64,000 bases of DNA from Burkholderia oklahomensis C6786 (GCF_000959365.1 NZ_CP009555.1:3844001-3908000); one strand, 5' to 3'; shown: positions 46,902 to 56,086, numbered from the stretch's first letter. Program-made: numbers and translations. The notes: generated by a model from the letters alone, not told the origin.

Positions 46902-48287
46902 ATGTGGACACCGTTGGCCAAGCCATTCGCGCATACCGTTTCCGTTTTTTCCGGCGATCCCGCGTCCGCCGCCGAATCGCCGGCCCAAGCCGCCTCCCCC
47001 CGCTCGTTCAAACGCAAGCTGCCCGCGGCGAGCGCGCTCGCCGCGCTGATCGCATTCGGTCTCGCGGCGCTGCCCGCCATGTCGAAGTCGCCTGATGCGT
47101 CGACCGCGAACGCCGCACGCACGCCGCAGCGCGTGCTCGCCGACGCGCCGTTTCCGAGCGCGCAGCGCTTCGTCACAAACGAACTCGAGCGCATGATCGC
47201 CGAGCAGGCGCCGCACGCCGATCCGTTGCAGGCGAACGCCGGCCGAGCCGATCCGGCGGGCGCCGACTCGACGCCGGGCCGGGCCGCGCCGGGCCTGGCG
47301 CGGCCCGGCCTCTTCGCCTCGCTCGCCGAGCATCGCAACGCACTGCTCGGCTACGACGGCCGCGCGTTCTCGCTCGCGGATTCCGTGCTCGCGCGGACGG
47401 ACAGCGGCGTGCGCTCGGGAGCGATCGAGCAGACGCTCGCCGACACGCTCAATCAGCTCGACATCCCGCCCGAAGTGCGGATCCAGATCGGCGACCTGAT
47501 CTCCAATCGCGTGCAGTCGCACGCGAACGCGCAGCCGGGCGATCGCTACCGGATCGCATTCGACGCCGCCTCGGGCAAGCCGCGCGTGACCGCGCTCGAG
47601 CTGCGCGTCGCGGGCCGCAAGTTCGGCGCGATCTGGTTCAAGCCGCCGGGCGCGGCGGGCGGCGCGTACTACGCGTTCGACGGCCAGCCACTCGACGCGC
47701 CCGCGCTCACGATGCCCGTCGTCAGCACGCGAATCAGCTCGTATTTCGGCGAGCGCATTCATCCGCTGTCGCACATCCTGCAGATGCACACGGGCGTCGA
47801 CCTCGCCGCGCCGACCGGCACGCGCGTCGACGCGGCGGCGGCAGGCGTCGTGTCGTTCGCCGGTTACGATCCGGGCGGCTACGGCAAGTACGTCGTGATC
47901 GATCATCCGGATCGCACGTCGACCTACTACGCGCACCTGTCGGCGTTCGCGCCGGGGCTCGAGGCCGGGATGACGGTCGCGCAGGGACAGCGGATCGGCG
48001 CGGTCGGCTCGACGGGCGCGGCGACGGGCCCGCATCTGCATTTCGAGGTCCGCGTCGACGATCAGCCGGTCAATCCGCTCGTCGCGCTCGCCGACGCGCA
48101 GAACACGCTGTCGGCGATGCAGCTCGACGCGTTCCGGCGCGTCGCGAGCGAAGCGCGCTTCCGGCTCGCATCGAGCGGCGCGCGGCCGCTCGGCTTCGCG
48201 CAGGTCGACGCGCCGCTGTGGGCCGAGTTCGCGACCGATACGTCGACGCTGCGCGCGATCTTCAACACGCACTACGCGTCGTCGTGA
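46902..48287 (+). CDS. M23-family metallopeptidase (cell-wall endopeptidase-like)
   Basis: 461 aa. A single N-terminal membrane segment (about 41-60, LPAASALAALIAFGLAALPAM) is followed by a periplasmic linker and a LysM/OapA-like region. The C-terminal lysostaphin-type domain has zinc ligands in MHTGVDLAAP (near residue 297) and GPHLHFEVR (near residue 377), both motifs intact, so an active peptidoglycan endopeptidase is expected. PVVSTRISSYFGERIHPLSH is the standard entry to the M23 domain. It starts at ATG 46902. The 297-bp gap after amrR shows no clear promoter and it stands alone. Confidence 0.92.
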   Translation: MWTPLAKPFAHTVSVFSGDPASAAESPAQAASPRSFKRKLPAASALAALIAFGLAALPAMSKSPDASTANAARTPQRVLADAPFPSAQRFVTNELERMIAEQAPHADPLQANAGRADPAGADSTPGRAAPGLARPGLFASLAEHRNALLGYDGRAFSLADSVLARTDSGVRSGAIEQTLADTLNQLDIPPEVRIQIGDLISNRVQSHANAQPGDRYRIAFDAASGKPRVTALELRVAGRKFGAIWFKPPGAAGGAYYAFDGQPLDAPALTMPVVSTRISSYFGERIHPLSHILQMHTGVDLAAPTGTRVDAAAAGVVSFAGYDPGGYGKYVVIDHPDRTSTYYAHLSAFAPGLEAGMTVAQGQRIGAVGSTGAATGPHLHFEVRVDDQPVNPLVALADAQNTLSAMQLDAFRRVASEARFRLASSGARPLGFAQVDAPLWAEFATDTSTLRAIFNTHYASS

Positions 48288-48500
48288 CGATGCGGTAGCG
48301 CGCAAGCCGCGTGCGCATCGGCGCGCGGCGCTTCGACTCGGGAGATTCGAGCGGTCGCGCCGGCTTCGGCAGATGCTTGCGCCGTCGTGCGATCCGCCGC
48401 GCGCATCGTGCGCGATACGACGATGGGCCGAGACTCCCGAGCGAACGCCCCCCCGCGGCGGGAGCACGCCCCGCGCCCGCACCGCCTCCACCGGACGATG

Positions 48501-49244
48501 CTATCGCTGCCCGCTCGACGCCGGCTGCGCGGCCGCCGCGCCCGATGTCTCGCCGCCTTGCGGCGATCCGCGCCGATGGCGCGCGAGCAGCCACGTCGCC
48601 GCGACGTCGAGCGCGGTGCAGAGAATCAGATAGATGACGCCGACGAACAGAAAGACCTGCGCGGGATACACCATCAGCCGATTGTTGACCTGCGTCGCGA
48701 CGAACGACAGCTCCGGCACGCCGACGATATACGCGAGCGACGTGTCCTTCACGAGCGACACCCACTGGTTGACGAACGACGGCGTCATGATTTTCACCGC
48801 CTGCGGCAGCAGCACGTAGCGCACCGTCTGCCAGCGCGTGAGCCCGAGCGACAGGCCCGCCTGCCACTGCCCCGCGCCCGCCGCGCGAATCCCCGCGTGC
48901 ACCGAATGCGCGAGATACGCGCCGCCGACGAGCGACAGCGCGCACACGACGGCCGCAAGCCCCGGCACGTCGGCATGCAGCAGCACGGGCAGCAGGAAGT
49001 ACGTCCAGAAGATCAGCATCAGCACCGGAATCGCGCGAAAAAACCCGATCACGACGATGAGCGCGCTGCGCAGCGCGCCCGTGGCGAGCGCGAGCGCGAC
49101 GCCGCCCGCGACACCCAGCGCGGCCGACGCGAGCGCCGATGCGAGCGCGAGCGCGAGCGACAGCGCGGCGCCGCCGAGCGGGCCGTCGGGAAACGCGCCG
49201 ACGAGCAGGTACGGCAGGTTGCTCGCGAGTATCGACAGATCCAT
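48501..49244 (-). CDS. Polar amino-acid ABC transporter permease (second)
   Basis: 247 aa. HisM/GltK-type permease with membrane helices and the coupling loop AHSVHAGIRAAGAGQWQAGLSLGLTRWQTVRYVLLPQAVK. ATG 49244 lies 2 bp past the stop of the other permease gene, so the two form a heterodimer. A C-terminal tail after helix 5 (HRRGSPQGGETSGAAAAQ) is polar. Substrate is probably a basic or acidic amino acid. Confidence 0.9.
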   Translation of the reverse strand: MDLSILASNLPYLLVGAFPDGPLGGAALSLALALASALASAALGVAGGVALALATGALRSALIVVIGFFRAIPVLMLIFWTYFLLPVLLHADVPGLAAVVCALSLVGGAYLAHSVHAGIRAAGAGQWQAGLSLGLTRWQTVRYVLLPQAVKIMTPSFVNQWVSLVKDTSLAYIVGVPELSFVATQVNNRLMVYPAQVFLFVGVIYLILCTALDVAATWLLARHRRGSPQGGETSGAAAAQPASSGQR

Positions 49245-49246
49245 CG

Positions 49247-49972
49247 TCAACGCCCCGCGAACGTGCGATCGCGACGCCGGACCGTCCACTGCGCGAGCGC
49301 CTCGACGACCGCGACCGCCGCGATGTACAGCACGGTCGACACGCCGAACGCGGCGAAGGTCCTGAAGGTTTCGGTCTCGACCTGGCGCGACGCGTACGAC
49401 AGCTCGGCGACGCCGATCGCCATCGTCAGCGACGAGTTCTTGATCAGGTTCATGTATTGGCCGAACAGCGGCGGCAACGCGATCCGCACCGCCTGCGGCA
49501 GCACGACGAAGCGCAACGTCTGCAGCGGCGCAAGGCCGAGCGCGCTCGCCGCGTGATACTGGCCGGCCGGCACGCCGCGCAGCCCCGCGTGGAATTCCTC
49601 GGCGACGAACGCGCTCGTGTAGCAGCTCAAGCCGACCCAGCCGGCAACGAATTCGAACGACGGCCAATGCAGCTCGACGCCGCCCACCGCGATCGCGTGG
49701 CGCGCGTTGAGCCACGTCATCACGGGCTCCGGCAGCAGCGACGCGACGCCGAAATACCAGAACAGGAGTTGCACGACGAGCGGCGTGTTGCGAAACGCGA
49801 CGACATACGCGGCGGCCGCGCGCCTCGGCCACGCGCGCTTCGCATGACGCGCGATCGCGAGCGCGAAGCCAGCGAACGTCGCCGCGACGGCCGCCGCGAG
49901 CGACAGGCCGAGCGTCAGCAGGAAGCCCTGCCATAACCACATCAGATACTTGGGAGCGAGCCAGGCGTCCAT
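49247..49972 (-). CDS. Polar amino-acid ABC transporter permease (first)
   Basis: 241 aa from ATG 49972 (MDAWLAPKYLMWLWQGF). It has the family loop EEFHAGLRGVPAGQYHAASALGLAPLQTLRFVVLPQA and the motif FRNTPLVVQLLFWYFG, which resembles GltJ/HisQ permeases for glutamate, aspartate or histidine. The open frame extends upstream into the hairpin-rich gap and is not coding there. It lies between the binding-protein gene and the second permease gene. Confidence 0.9.
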   Translation of the reverse strand: MDAWLAPKYLMWLWQGFLLTLGLSLAAAVAATFAGFALAIARHAKRAWPRRAAAAYVVAFRNTPLVVQLLFWYFGVASLLPEPVMTWLNARHAIAVGGVELHWPSFEFVAGWVGLSCYTSAFVAEEFHAGLRGVPAGQYHAASALGLAPLQTLRFVVLPQAVRIALPPLFGQYMNLIKNSSLTMAIGVAELSYASRQVETETFRTFAAFGVSTVLYIAAVAVVEALAQWTVRRRDRTFAGR

Positions 49973-50070
49973 CTTGTCTGCTTGGGGCCGCCGGTACGGC
50001 GGCCGCGTTTGCGTCTCGGGGTTGCGTCGGCCGTGCGCGCCCGCGTGCGGCTCACGTCCTGTGCGGGTGC

Positions 50071-50097
50071 GGGCCGCATGCGGTCTGCATGCGGCCC
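50071..50097 (-). terminator. Strong intercistronic hairpin 2 (binding protein / permease)
   Basis: Perfect 11-bp stem GGGCCGCATGC / GCATGCGGCCC with a 5-nt loop, no T tract. With the hairpin at 50161-50189 it lies in the 259-bp gap after the binding-protein gene, a usual way to keep binding protein more abundant than permeases. Confidence 0.75.
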
Positions 50098-50160
50098 GTG
50101 CCGACCTCTGCGCGACGTCGAATGCGCGCGTCGTACGCACGCCCGACCTCGCACGCATGT

Positions 50161-50189
50161 GCGCCGGGCGCGGATCGCGCGCCCGGCGC
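50161..50189 (-). terminator. Strong intercistronic hairpin 1 (after binding-protein gene)
   Basis: Perfect 12-bp GC stem GCGCCGGGCGCG / CGCGCCCGGCGC with a 5-nt loop, 43 bp after the binding-protein stop. No T tract, so stabiliser/attenuator rather than a full terminator. Confidence 0.75.
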
Positions 50190-50231
50190 CCGCGCATCGC
50201 TGCGCGTCTTCGGTGCTTGTTCAGCGCTTGT

Positions 50232-51047
50232 TCAACGCTTGTCACCGATCCTGAAGATCCGCGTGAGCGGCGTCTTCGTGCTCGGCCCGAACCACGCGTC
50301 GTAGATCCTGCCCGCGCGGCCGTCCGCTTCGAGGCCCTTCAGCGTGTCGTCGACGAATGCGACGAGCCGCGTCTCGCCCTTCGGCACGCCGACGCCCATG
50401 TAGTCGTTCGAGATCGTGAACGCCGGGATCTCGTAGTTCTGCTTGTCCGGCACGTTCGCGAGCAGGCCGATCAGCTTCGGGCCGTCCTGCGTGATCGCCT
50501 GCACGTTGCCCGCGCGCAGCGCGGCGAACGCGAACGGCGTGTCGTCGTATGCGACGATCGTCGCCTTCGGATACTTGTCGCGCAACGTGACCTCGTTCGT
50601 CGTGCCCTTGTCCGCGCCGATGCGCAGGCCGCTCAACTGGTCGGCCGATTTCAGCACGCCCTTCTTCGCGAGGAACTGCTGGCCCGACGCGAAGTACGGA
50701 ATGCTGAAGTCGACCTGCTTCGCACGCTCGTCGGTGATCGTGAAGTTCGCGAGCACGAGATCGACCTTGCCCGACGTCAGGAACGGAATGCGGTTCGCGG
50801 GATTGGTCGGCTGCAGCTTCAGCTTGACGCCGAGCTTGTCGGCGAGCGCCTGCGCATAGTCGACGTCGAGGCCGACGATGCGGTTCGTCTTCGGATCGAC
50901 GAAGCCGAACGGCGGATTGCTGTCGAACGTCGCGACGCGCAGCACGCCCGCTTTCTTGATGTCGTCGAGGCGGTCCGCGTGCGCGGCCGCATGCGCGGCG
51001 ACGAGCGAAAAACCGATGAGCCAGGTAGCGAGAGGCTTGAGTTTCAT
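50232..51047 (-). CDS. Periplasmic polar amino-acid binding protein
   Basis: 271 aa. The signal peptide ends AHADR, followed by the family-3 start GVLRVATFDSNPPFGFVDPKTNRIVGLDVDYA. KLQPTNPANRIPFLTSGKVDLVLANFTITDERAKQVDFS is the canonical ligand-domain block of Glu/Asp/Gln/His-type binding proteins. GGxD-type contacts suggest an acidic or polar amino acid; the exact ligand is not determinable. It is first in an operon with two permease genes; the ATPase gene is missing nearby. Confidence 0.93.
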   Translation of the reverse strand: MKLKPLATWLIGFSLVAAHAAAHADRLDDIKKAGVLRVATFDSNPPFGFVDPKTNRIVGLDVDYAQALADKLGVKLKLQPTNPANRIPFLTSGKVDLVLANFTITDERAKQVDFSIPYFASGQQFLAKKGVLKSADQLSGLRIGADKGTTNEVTLRDKYPKATIVAYDDTPFAFAALRAGNVQAITQDGPKLIGLLANVPDKQNYEIPAFTISNDYMGVGVPKGETRLVAFVDDTLKGLEADGRAGRIYDAWFGPSTKTPLTRIFRIGDKR

Positions 51048-51242
51048 TGGCGATCTCTTGATCTCTTGTTTTGTCGTGAAGCCGGCGCGCGACGCGTCCG
51101 GCCGGATGAGCGACGCAGCGTGAAGCGCCGCGAGTCCGTCACCGTATCAGCGCATGCACCATTTTCGAACCAAGAAATGCTGCTGACCTCAGCAGTTTTC
51201 TTGCTATCGCGTGCGGGTGCGCGAAGCAAATGCGCGCGGCGC

Positions 51243-52175
51243 TCAATGTTGCGCGCCCCAGCGCTTGACGGTCGCGCGCTCGAGCGCGTCGAACACGCCG
51301 TGCTCGACGATCAGTCCGATCACGATCACCGCGGCAAGCCCCGCGAACACGCGGTCCGTATAGAGCTCGTTGCGATTCCGGAAGATGTACCAGCCGAGCC
51401 CGCCGCCGCCCGCGCTCGCGCCGAACACGAGCTCGGCCGCGATCAGCGTGCGCCACGCGAACGCCCAGCCGACTCGCAAGCCCGCGAGGATCGACGGCAG
51501 CGCGGCTGGAATCAGGATCGCGACGACGTGACGCAAGCCCGTCAGCCCGTAATTGCGGCCGACCATCCTGAGCGTCGCGGGCACCGCCTGAAAGCCCGCG
51601 AACGTGTTGAGCGCGAGCGGCCAGAGCACCGCGTGCACGAGCACGAACAGCAGGCTGCCCGTGCCGAGGCCGAACCACAGCAAGGCGAGCGGCAGCAGCG
51701 CGATCGACGGCAGCGGATTGAACATCGCGGTCAGCATCGTCAGCAGATCGCGGCCGGCGCGCGTCGTCACCGCCAGCGTGGTCAGCGCGAACGCACAGGC
51801 GACGCCGAGCGCGTAGCCGCGCAGCAGCACCGACAGCGACGCCGCGATCTTCGCCGGCAGTTCGCCGTTCGCGACGTCGTGCGCGAAGGCAAGCGCGGTC
51901 GCGCTGAAGCTCGGCAGCAGCAGATCGTTGTCGATCGCGCGCGCGGCGAATTCCCATCCGGCGATCAGCACGAGCGCGATCAGCGTCTTGCGCAGCCATC
52001 CCGCCTCGCGCAGACGCGCGAACGCCGACGGCCTCGCGAGCGGCGCCGAGCCGATGCCGCGCCCGCCGGCGGCGGACGGATCGAGCGTCGAAACGGAGCC
52101 GGCCGGCGCAGTCGGCGCGAGCGCGACCTCGTACTCGTCGCGCACGGGCGGCGCGATACGCGTGCTCGTCCTCAT
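51243..52175 (-). CDS. SsuC/TauC/NrtB-type ABC permease
   Basis: 310 aa from ATG 52175. A polar N-terminal tail of about 60 residues precedes five to six membrane helices. The block LRMVGRNYGLTGLRHVVAILIPAALPSILAGLRVGWAFAWRTLIAAELVFG is the signature coupling loop of sulfonate/taurine/nitrate permeases. ATG 52175 overlaps the ATPase stop in ATGA, so it is the last gene of this unit. Substrate is probably a sulfonate or similar small anion; not provable by eye. Confidence 0.88.
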   Translation of the reverse strand: MRTSTRIAPPVRDEYEVALAPTAPAGSVSTLDPSAAGGRGIGSAPLARPSAFARLREAGWLRKTLIALVLIAGWEFAARAIDNDLLLPSFSATALAFAHDVANGELPAKIAASLSVLLRGYALGVACAFALTTLAVTTRAGRDLLTMLTAMFNPLPSIALLPLALLWFGLGTGSLLFVLVHAVLWPLALNTFAGFQAVPATLRMVGRNYGLTGLRHVVAILIPAALPSILAGLRVGWAFAWRTLIAAELVFGASAGGGGLGWYIFRNRNELYTDRVFAGLAAVIVIGLIVEHGVFDALERATVKRWGAQH

Positions 52176-53005
52176 GCATGCGTCCCGTGTTCTTCGAACA
52201 GCAGCCGATGGATCCGCTCCGCCGTCCGCTGAAAATCCGCGCGCCCGATGCTGCTTTCGTCGAAATGATGGCTGTTGAGCTCCGCGCGCACGCGTCCCGG
52301 ATGCGGCGACAGCAGCAGAATCCGGTTGCCGATCACGAGCGCCTCTTCGATCGAATGCGTGACGAACAGCAGCGTGAAGCGCGCGTCGTCCCACAGCCGC
52401 AGCAGCTCGTGCTGCATCCGCCGGCGCGTGAGCGCGTCGAGCGCGGCGAACGGCTCGTCCATCAGCAGCACGCGCGGCTCCATCGCGAGCGCGCGTGCGA
52501 TCGCGACGCGCTGCTTCATCCCGCCCGACAGCGTGTGCGGATACGCATCGGCGAACGCGCTCAGGCCCACCTTGTCGAGCGCCGAGCGTGCGCGCTCCGC
52601 GGCCTCGGCGCGCGGCAGCTTCTTCGCCGCACGCAGCGGAAACATGACGTTCTCCAGCACCGTCTTCCACGGCGGCAATTGATCGAACTCCTGGAACACG
52701 ACGATGCGGTCGGCGCCCGGTCCGCGCACCGGTTCGCCCGCGAGCGCGATCCCGCCCCCGGCGGGCGCGACGAAGCCCGCGATCGCCTTCAGCAACGTCG
52801 ACTTGCCGCAGCCGGACGGCCCCAGCAGCACGAAGCGATCCGCGCCGTAGACGTCGAAGCTCACCTGCTGCGTCGCGCGCACGACGCGCTCGCGGCTGCG
52901 GTATTCGAGCGTCACGCGATCGACGGCGAGCAGCTTGCCGCTCGTCGCCCGCCCGCTCGCCGCGTCGGCCGGATTTGCAAACAGGGTTGACGGTTCTGCC
53001 GCCAT
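52172..53005 (-). CDS. SsuB/TauB/NrtD-type ABC ATPase
   Basis: 277 aa from ATG 53005, chosen because GGAG is suitably spaced upstream. An ATG at 53041 lies in the T tract of a terminator and is improbable. Walker A LLGPSGCGKSTLL, Q-loop VFQEFDQLPPW, signature LSGGMKQRVAIARAL, Walker B VLLMDEPFAALD and switch His in VTHSIEEAL are all present and typical of the sulfonate/taurine/nitrate group. It pairs with the permease overlapping its stop. Confidence 0.92.
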   Translation of the reverse strand: MAAEPSTLFANPADAASGRATSGKLLAVDRVTLEYRSRERVVRATQQVSFDVYGADRFVLLGPSGCGKSTLLKAIAGFVAPAGGGIALAGEPVRGPGADRIVVFQEFDQLPPWKTVLENVMFPLRAAKKLPRAEAAERARSALDKVGLSAFADAYPHTLSGGMKQRVAIARALAMEPRVLLMDEPFAALDALTRRRMQHELLRLWDDARFTLLFVTHSIEEALVIGNRILLLSPHPGRVRAELNSHHFDESSIGRADFQRTAERIHRLLFEEHGTHA

Positions 53006-53039
53006 GCGTCGCACTCCATCGCGTCCCGCCGGGACGATC

Positions 53040-53067
53040 AAAAAAAATGCCCGCTGCGAAAGCGGGC
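53040..53067 (-). terminator. Rho-independent terminator upstream of the ATPase gene
   Basis: Stem GCCCGCT / AGCGGGC (53055-53049 with 53067-53061), loop GCGAA complement, followed by eight T on the minus strand. It would stop transcripts coming from the binding-protein gene. Confidence 0.85.
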
Positions 53068-53102
53068 GAGAATCCCAGTCAAGGAGGTGTCACACGAACT
53101 AC
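53040..53102 (-). ncRNA. Candidate small RNA or terminated leader between transporter genes
   Basis: A possible promoter (TTGTGC 53137-53132, 17 bp, TACTCT 53114-53109) predicts a start near 53102. The RNA of about 60 nt would contain an unpaired ACCTCCTTGAC (anti-Shine-Dalgarno-like) and end in a Rho-independent terminator: 7-bp stem GCCCGCT/AGCGGGC, 5-nt loop, then eight T (53067-53040). The terminator lies in front of the ATPase gene, so it is either an attenuated leader or a free sRNA. Confidence 0.5.
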
Positions 53103-53148
53103 GGGTTCAGAGTAAGGCTCGTGGGCGCTGTGCACAACGAAGCATTTT

Positions 53149-53162
53149 CGATATCGATATCG
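53149..53162. promoter_or_regulatory. 14-bp perfect palindrome upstream of the sRNA promoter
   Basis: CGATATCGATATCG, 12 bp upstream of the proposed -35 box. Candidate regulator site; AT-rich against a GC-rich background. Confidence 0.4.
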
Positions 53163-53274
53163 CGTGCGTCGCATTGACGCGCCTCGCCGGCTGCGCGAGC
53201 GCGCTTTCCGTCTCGCGCTTTCCCTCTCGCGCGCGACGCGCGACCGCGACATGCTCGACGCTCGACGCCCGCCG

Positions 53275-54306
53275 CTAACCGCCCTGCGCGGTCGCGGGAT
53301 CGTCGAAGAAATAATCGCGCCAGGTCTTCGGCTCGTTGCGGATCGCGCCGACGCGATGCATGAACTGCGCGAGCGCGAACGTGTTCTGCGGCGCGATCTT
53401 GAACTGCACCTGCGGATCCTTGACGATCTTCAGCAGCAACGCGCGATCGGCCTTCGAGCGGTTCACGCGCAGATACGCGTCGACCGCGCCGTCCGGATTC
53501 GCCTGCACGTAGCGCGCCGCCTGCTCGAGCGCGGCCACGAACGCGCGGTACGTCTTCGGATTGTCGCGGCGGAATTTCTCGGTCGCATACAGCACCGTCG
53601 ACGAACTCGGTCCGCCGAGCACGTCATACGAACTCAGCACGACGTGCGCGTTCGGATTGCCTGCGAGCTCCTGCTCCTGGAACGGCGGATTGCCGAAGTG
53701 CGCGCTGATCTCGGTGCCGCCCGCGATGACCGCGGCCGCCGCGTCCGGATGCGGGACCGCCTGCGTCAGCTTGTCGAGCCGATCGTACGCGCGGTCGCCC
53801 CAGCGCTGCGCGGCGGCGAACTGCAGCACGCGCGACTGCACCGACACCGTCACCGCAGGCACCGCGATGCGGTCGCGCCCGGTGAAGTCGGCGATCGTCT
53901 TCACGCGCGGATTGTTGCTGACGAGGTAGTACGGCAGGTTGCCGAGCGACGCGACGCCTTTCACGTTCTGCCGGCCGCGCGTGCGGTCCCAGATCGTCAG
54001 GAGCGGCCCGACGCCCGCGCCCGCGACGTCGATCGAGCCGGACAAGAGTGCGTCGTTGATCGCCGCGCCGCCCGACAGCTTCACCCAGTCGACGTCGATC
54101 GCGACGCCTTCGGCGTGCCCCGCCTGCTCGATCAGGCGCTGGTCGCGCGCGACGTTCAGCAGCAGATAGACGATGCCGAACTGCTCGGCGATCCGGATGC
54201 GCCCTTCGGCGCGGGCCGCGGGCGCGGCGAAAACCGCTGCGGCGGCGAGCGCGGCGGCCAGCAAGGCCGCGAGCGAACGTCGGCCGAAAAACGATGCGCG
54301 TGTCAT
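53275..54306 (-). CDS. SsuA/NrtA-like periplasmic binding protein
   Basis: 343 aa. The signal peptide has a hydrophobic core and ends AARAEG. The mature part IRIAEQFGIVYLLLNVARDQRLIEQ, SGGAAINDALLSGSIDVAGAGVGPLLTIWDRTRG and NPDGAVDAYLRVNRS are typical of the NMT1/OpuAC-type proteins used for sulfonates, nitrate or thiamine precursors. Start ATG 54306. It is separated from the ATPase gene by 270 bp containing a terminator, so its expression can be set independently. Confidence 0.88.
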   Translation of the reverse strand: MTRASFFGRRSLAALLAAALAAAAVFAAPAARAEGRIRIAEQFGIVYLLLNVARDQRLIEQAGHAEGVAIDVDWVKLSGGAAINDALLSGSIDVAGAGVGPLLTIWDRTRGRQNVKGVASLGNLPYYLVSNNPRVKTIADFTGRDRIAVPAVTVSVQSRVLQFAAAQRWGDRAYDRLDKLTQAVPHPDAAAAVIAGGTEISAHFGNPPFQEQELAGNPNAHVVLSSYDVLGGPSSSTVLYATEKFRRDNPKTYRAFVAALEQAARYVQANPDGAVDAYLRVNRSKADRALLLKIVKDPQVQFKIAPQNTFALAQFMHRVGAIRNEPKTWRDYFFDDPATAQGG

Positions 54307-54417
54307 GACGACTCCATGAATTCCGTCGAGACAGCGAATCTAGGGGCGCTCGCGCGCACGGGTCAACGAAGCAAATCCGCTACGCTTATCGGCTGAGGCG
54401 ATAACGGCGCGCGCATG

Positions 54418-54454
54418 AAAAAACGGCGCTTCGCGATGACGCGAAACGCCGTTT
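54418..54454 (-). terminator. Terminator downstream of the MFS permease gene
   Basis: Long stem AAACGGCG-TTTCGCG / CGCGAAG-CGCCGTTT (one G-T pair) with a 4-nt loop TCAT, followed by six T on the minus strand. It lies 110 bp after the stop codon. Confidence 0.7.
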
Positions 54455-54493
54455 GCACGCGCGCGGCACGAGTTCCCCGACGCGCCGCCGCCC

Positions 54494-54513
54494 GAATCGA
54501 ATCGAATCGAATC
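54494..54513. repeat. Pentanucleotide tandem repeat (GAATC)4
   Basis: Four perfect GAATC units in the gap between two minus-strand genes; a potential variable-number locus. Confidence 0.8.
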
Positions 54514-54563
54514 GCGCGGCGCTCGCCGAACCGGACGGCCCCCGCCGCGCGGCCGAGCCGCGA

Positions 54564-55868
54564 TCAGGGCTCGTGGCGCAGATATCCTTCCTTGCTCGGA
54601 TCGCGCATCCGCCACGACACGACGAGCGAGATCGCGCACAGCACGGTCACGTACCAGTAGAAGCTCGATTCGCTGCCGACCGACTTGAACCACAGCGCGA
54701 CGTACTCGGCCGAGCCGCCGAAGATTGCGTTCGCGACCGCGTACGACAGGCCGACGCCCATCGCGCGCACTTCGGGCGGGAACATCTCGGCCTTGATGAG
54801 ACCGCTGATCGACGTATAGAAGCTGACGATCGCGAGCGCGACGACGATGAGGACGAACGCCGCAAACGGGCTCGTCACGCCGCCCAGCGCGTGCATCAGC
54901 GGCACCGTGCCGATCACGGCGCCCGTGCCGAACAGGATCATCGACATCCGGCGGCCGATCTTGTCCGACAGCGCGCCGAACACCGGCTGCATCAGCATGT
55001 AGACGAAGAGCGCGGCCGTCATCACGCTGCTCGCCGTCTTCGCGTGCATGCCCGCCGTGTTGACGAGGTACTTCTGCATGTACGTCGTGAACGTGTAGAA
55101 GATCAGCGAGCCGCCGGCGGTGAAGCCGATCACCGTCAGGAACGCACCCTTGTGCTGCCACACGCCGCGGATCGTGCCGGCGTCCTTCGCCTTGCGCGAT
55201 TCACTCGTCGAGGTCTCGTCGAGCGACTTCCGCAGATACAGCGAGATCAGCGCGGCCGCCGCGCCGACGACGAACGGAATCCGCCAGCCCCACGCCTTCA
55301 GTTCGGCCGTCGACAGCGTCTGCTGCAGGATCACGAGCACGAGGAGCGCGCAGAGCTGGCCGCCGATCAGCGTCACGTACTGGAACGACGCGAAGAAGCC
55401 GCGGCGGCCCTTGAGCGCGACCTCGCTCATGTAGGTCGCGCTCGTGCCGTATTCGCCGCCGACGGACAGCCCCTGGAACAGCCGCGCGACGAGCAGCAGG
55501 AACGGCGCGAACGCGCCGATCTGCGCGTAGGTCGGCAGCACCGCGATCACGAGCGAGCCGCCGCACATCATCAGCACCGAGATCATCATCGCGGCGCGGC
55601 GGCCGTGCTTGTCGGCGATCCGGCCGAACAGCCAGCCGCCGATCGGGCGCATCAGGAAGCCCGCCGCGAATACGCCCGCCGTGTTGAGCAGTTGCGTCGT
55701 CGTGTTGCCGCTCGGGAAGAACGCCGGCGCGAAATACAGCGCGCAGAACGAGTAGATGTAGAAGTCGAACCACTCGACGAGGTTGCCCGACGATGCGCCG
55801 ACGATCGCGAGTACGCGGCGCCGGACGTCTTGCCGCGTGACGGCGGCGACGACGATCTGATCATTCAT
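54564..55868 (-). CDS. MFS permease, metabolite:H+ symporter family (KgtP/ProP-like)
   Basis: 434 aa with 12 membrane helices. [14 protein letters not shown] is the hallmark N terminus of the MHS family. The cytoplasmic loop signature is [14 protein letters not shown], repeated in the second half as [34 protein letters not shown] follows. The family takes up dicarboxylates, alpha-ketoglutarate, citrate, proline or shikimate; overall it looks most like alpha-ketoglutarate permease, but the substrate is uncertain. AAGGA precedes ATG 55868. Transcribed alone. Confidence 0.9.
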   Translation of the reverse strand: MNDQIVVAAVTRQDVRRRVLAIVGASSGNLVEWFDFYIYSFCALYFAPAFFPSGNTTTQLLNTAGVFAAGFLMRPIGGWLFGRIADKHGRRAAMMISVLMMCGGSLVIAVLPTYAQIGAFAPFLLLVARLFQGLSVGGEYGTSATYMSEVALKGRRGFFASFQYVTLIGGQLCALLVLVILQQTLSTAELKAWGWRIPFVVGAAAALISLYLRKSLDETSTSESRKAKDAGTIRGVWQHKGAFLTVIGFTAGGSLIFYTFTTYMQKYLVNTAGMHAKTASSVMTAALFVYMLMQPVFGALSDKIGRRMSMILFGTGAVIGTVPLMHALGGVTSPFAAFVLIVVALAIVSFYTSISGLIKAEMFPPEVRAMGVGLSYAVANAIFGGSAEYVALWFKSVGSESSFYWYVTVLCAISLVVSWRMRDPSKEGYLRHEP

Positions 55869-56056
55869 GGATGGTCTTTTCCTTGAGGTTCTCTTGAATG
55901 GCCTGGCGGGGATGAACTGCCGCCTTCTTGTTCGACGCACGCGGTGATACCGGTTCCACCTTGGCGTGGCCGCGATTTTAGCGAAATGTAATGTAACTGG
56001 CTGCCCGGGATCGCCCGGATGTCGAAAAATAATTTCCGGTCGATCGCTCATCCAGC

Positions 56057-56086
56057 GAAAACGCGAGCCGGATGGCTCGCGTTTCG
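56057..56086 (-). terminator. Hairpin terminator of the prkA-yeaH-spoVR operon
   Basis: Perfect 11-bp stem with a 4-nt loop, 115 bp after the spoVR stop; the minus-strand side ends in TTTTC, a short T tract. Confidence 0.55.

Noticed and set aside
49950..52232. 760-codon plus-strand open frame
   Set aside because: Antisense to three clear ABC-transporter genes; translation is Arg/Ala/Gln-rich noise typical of high-GC shadows.
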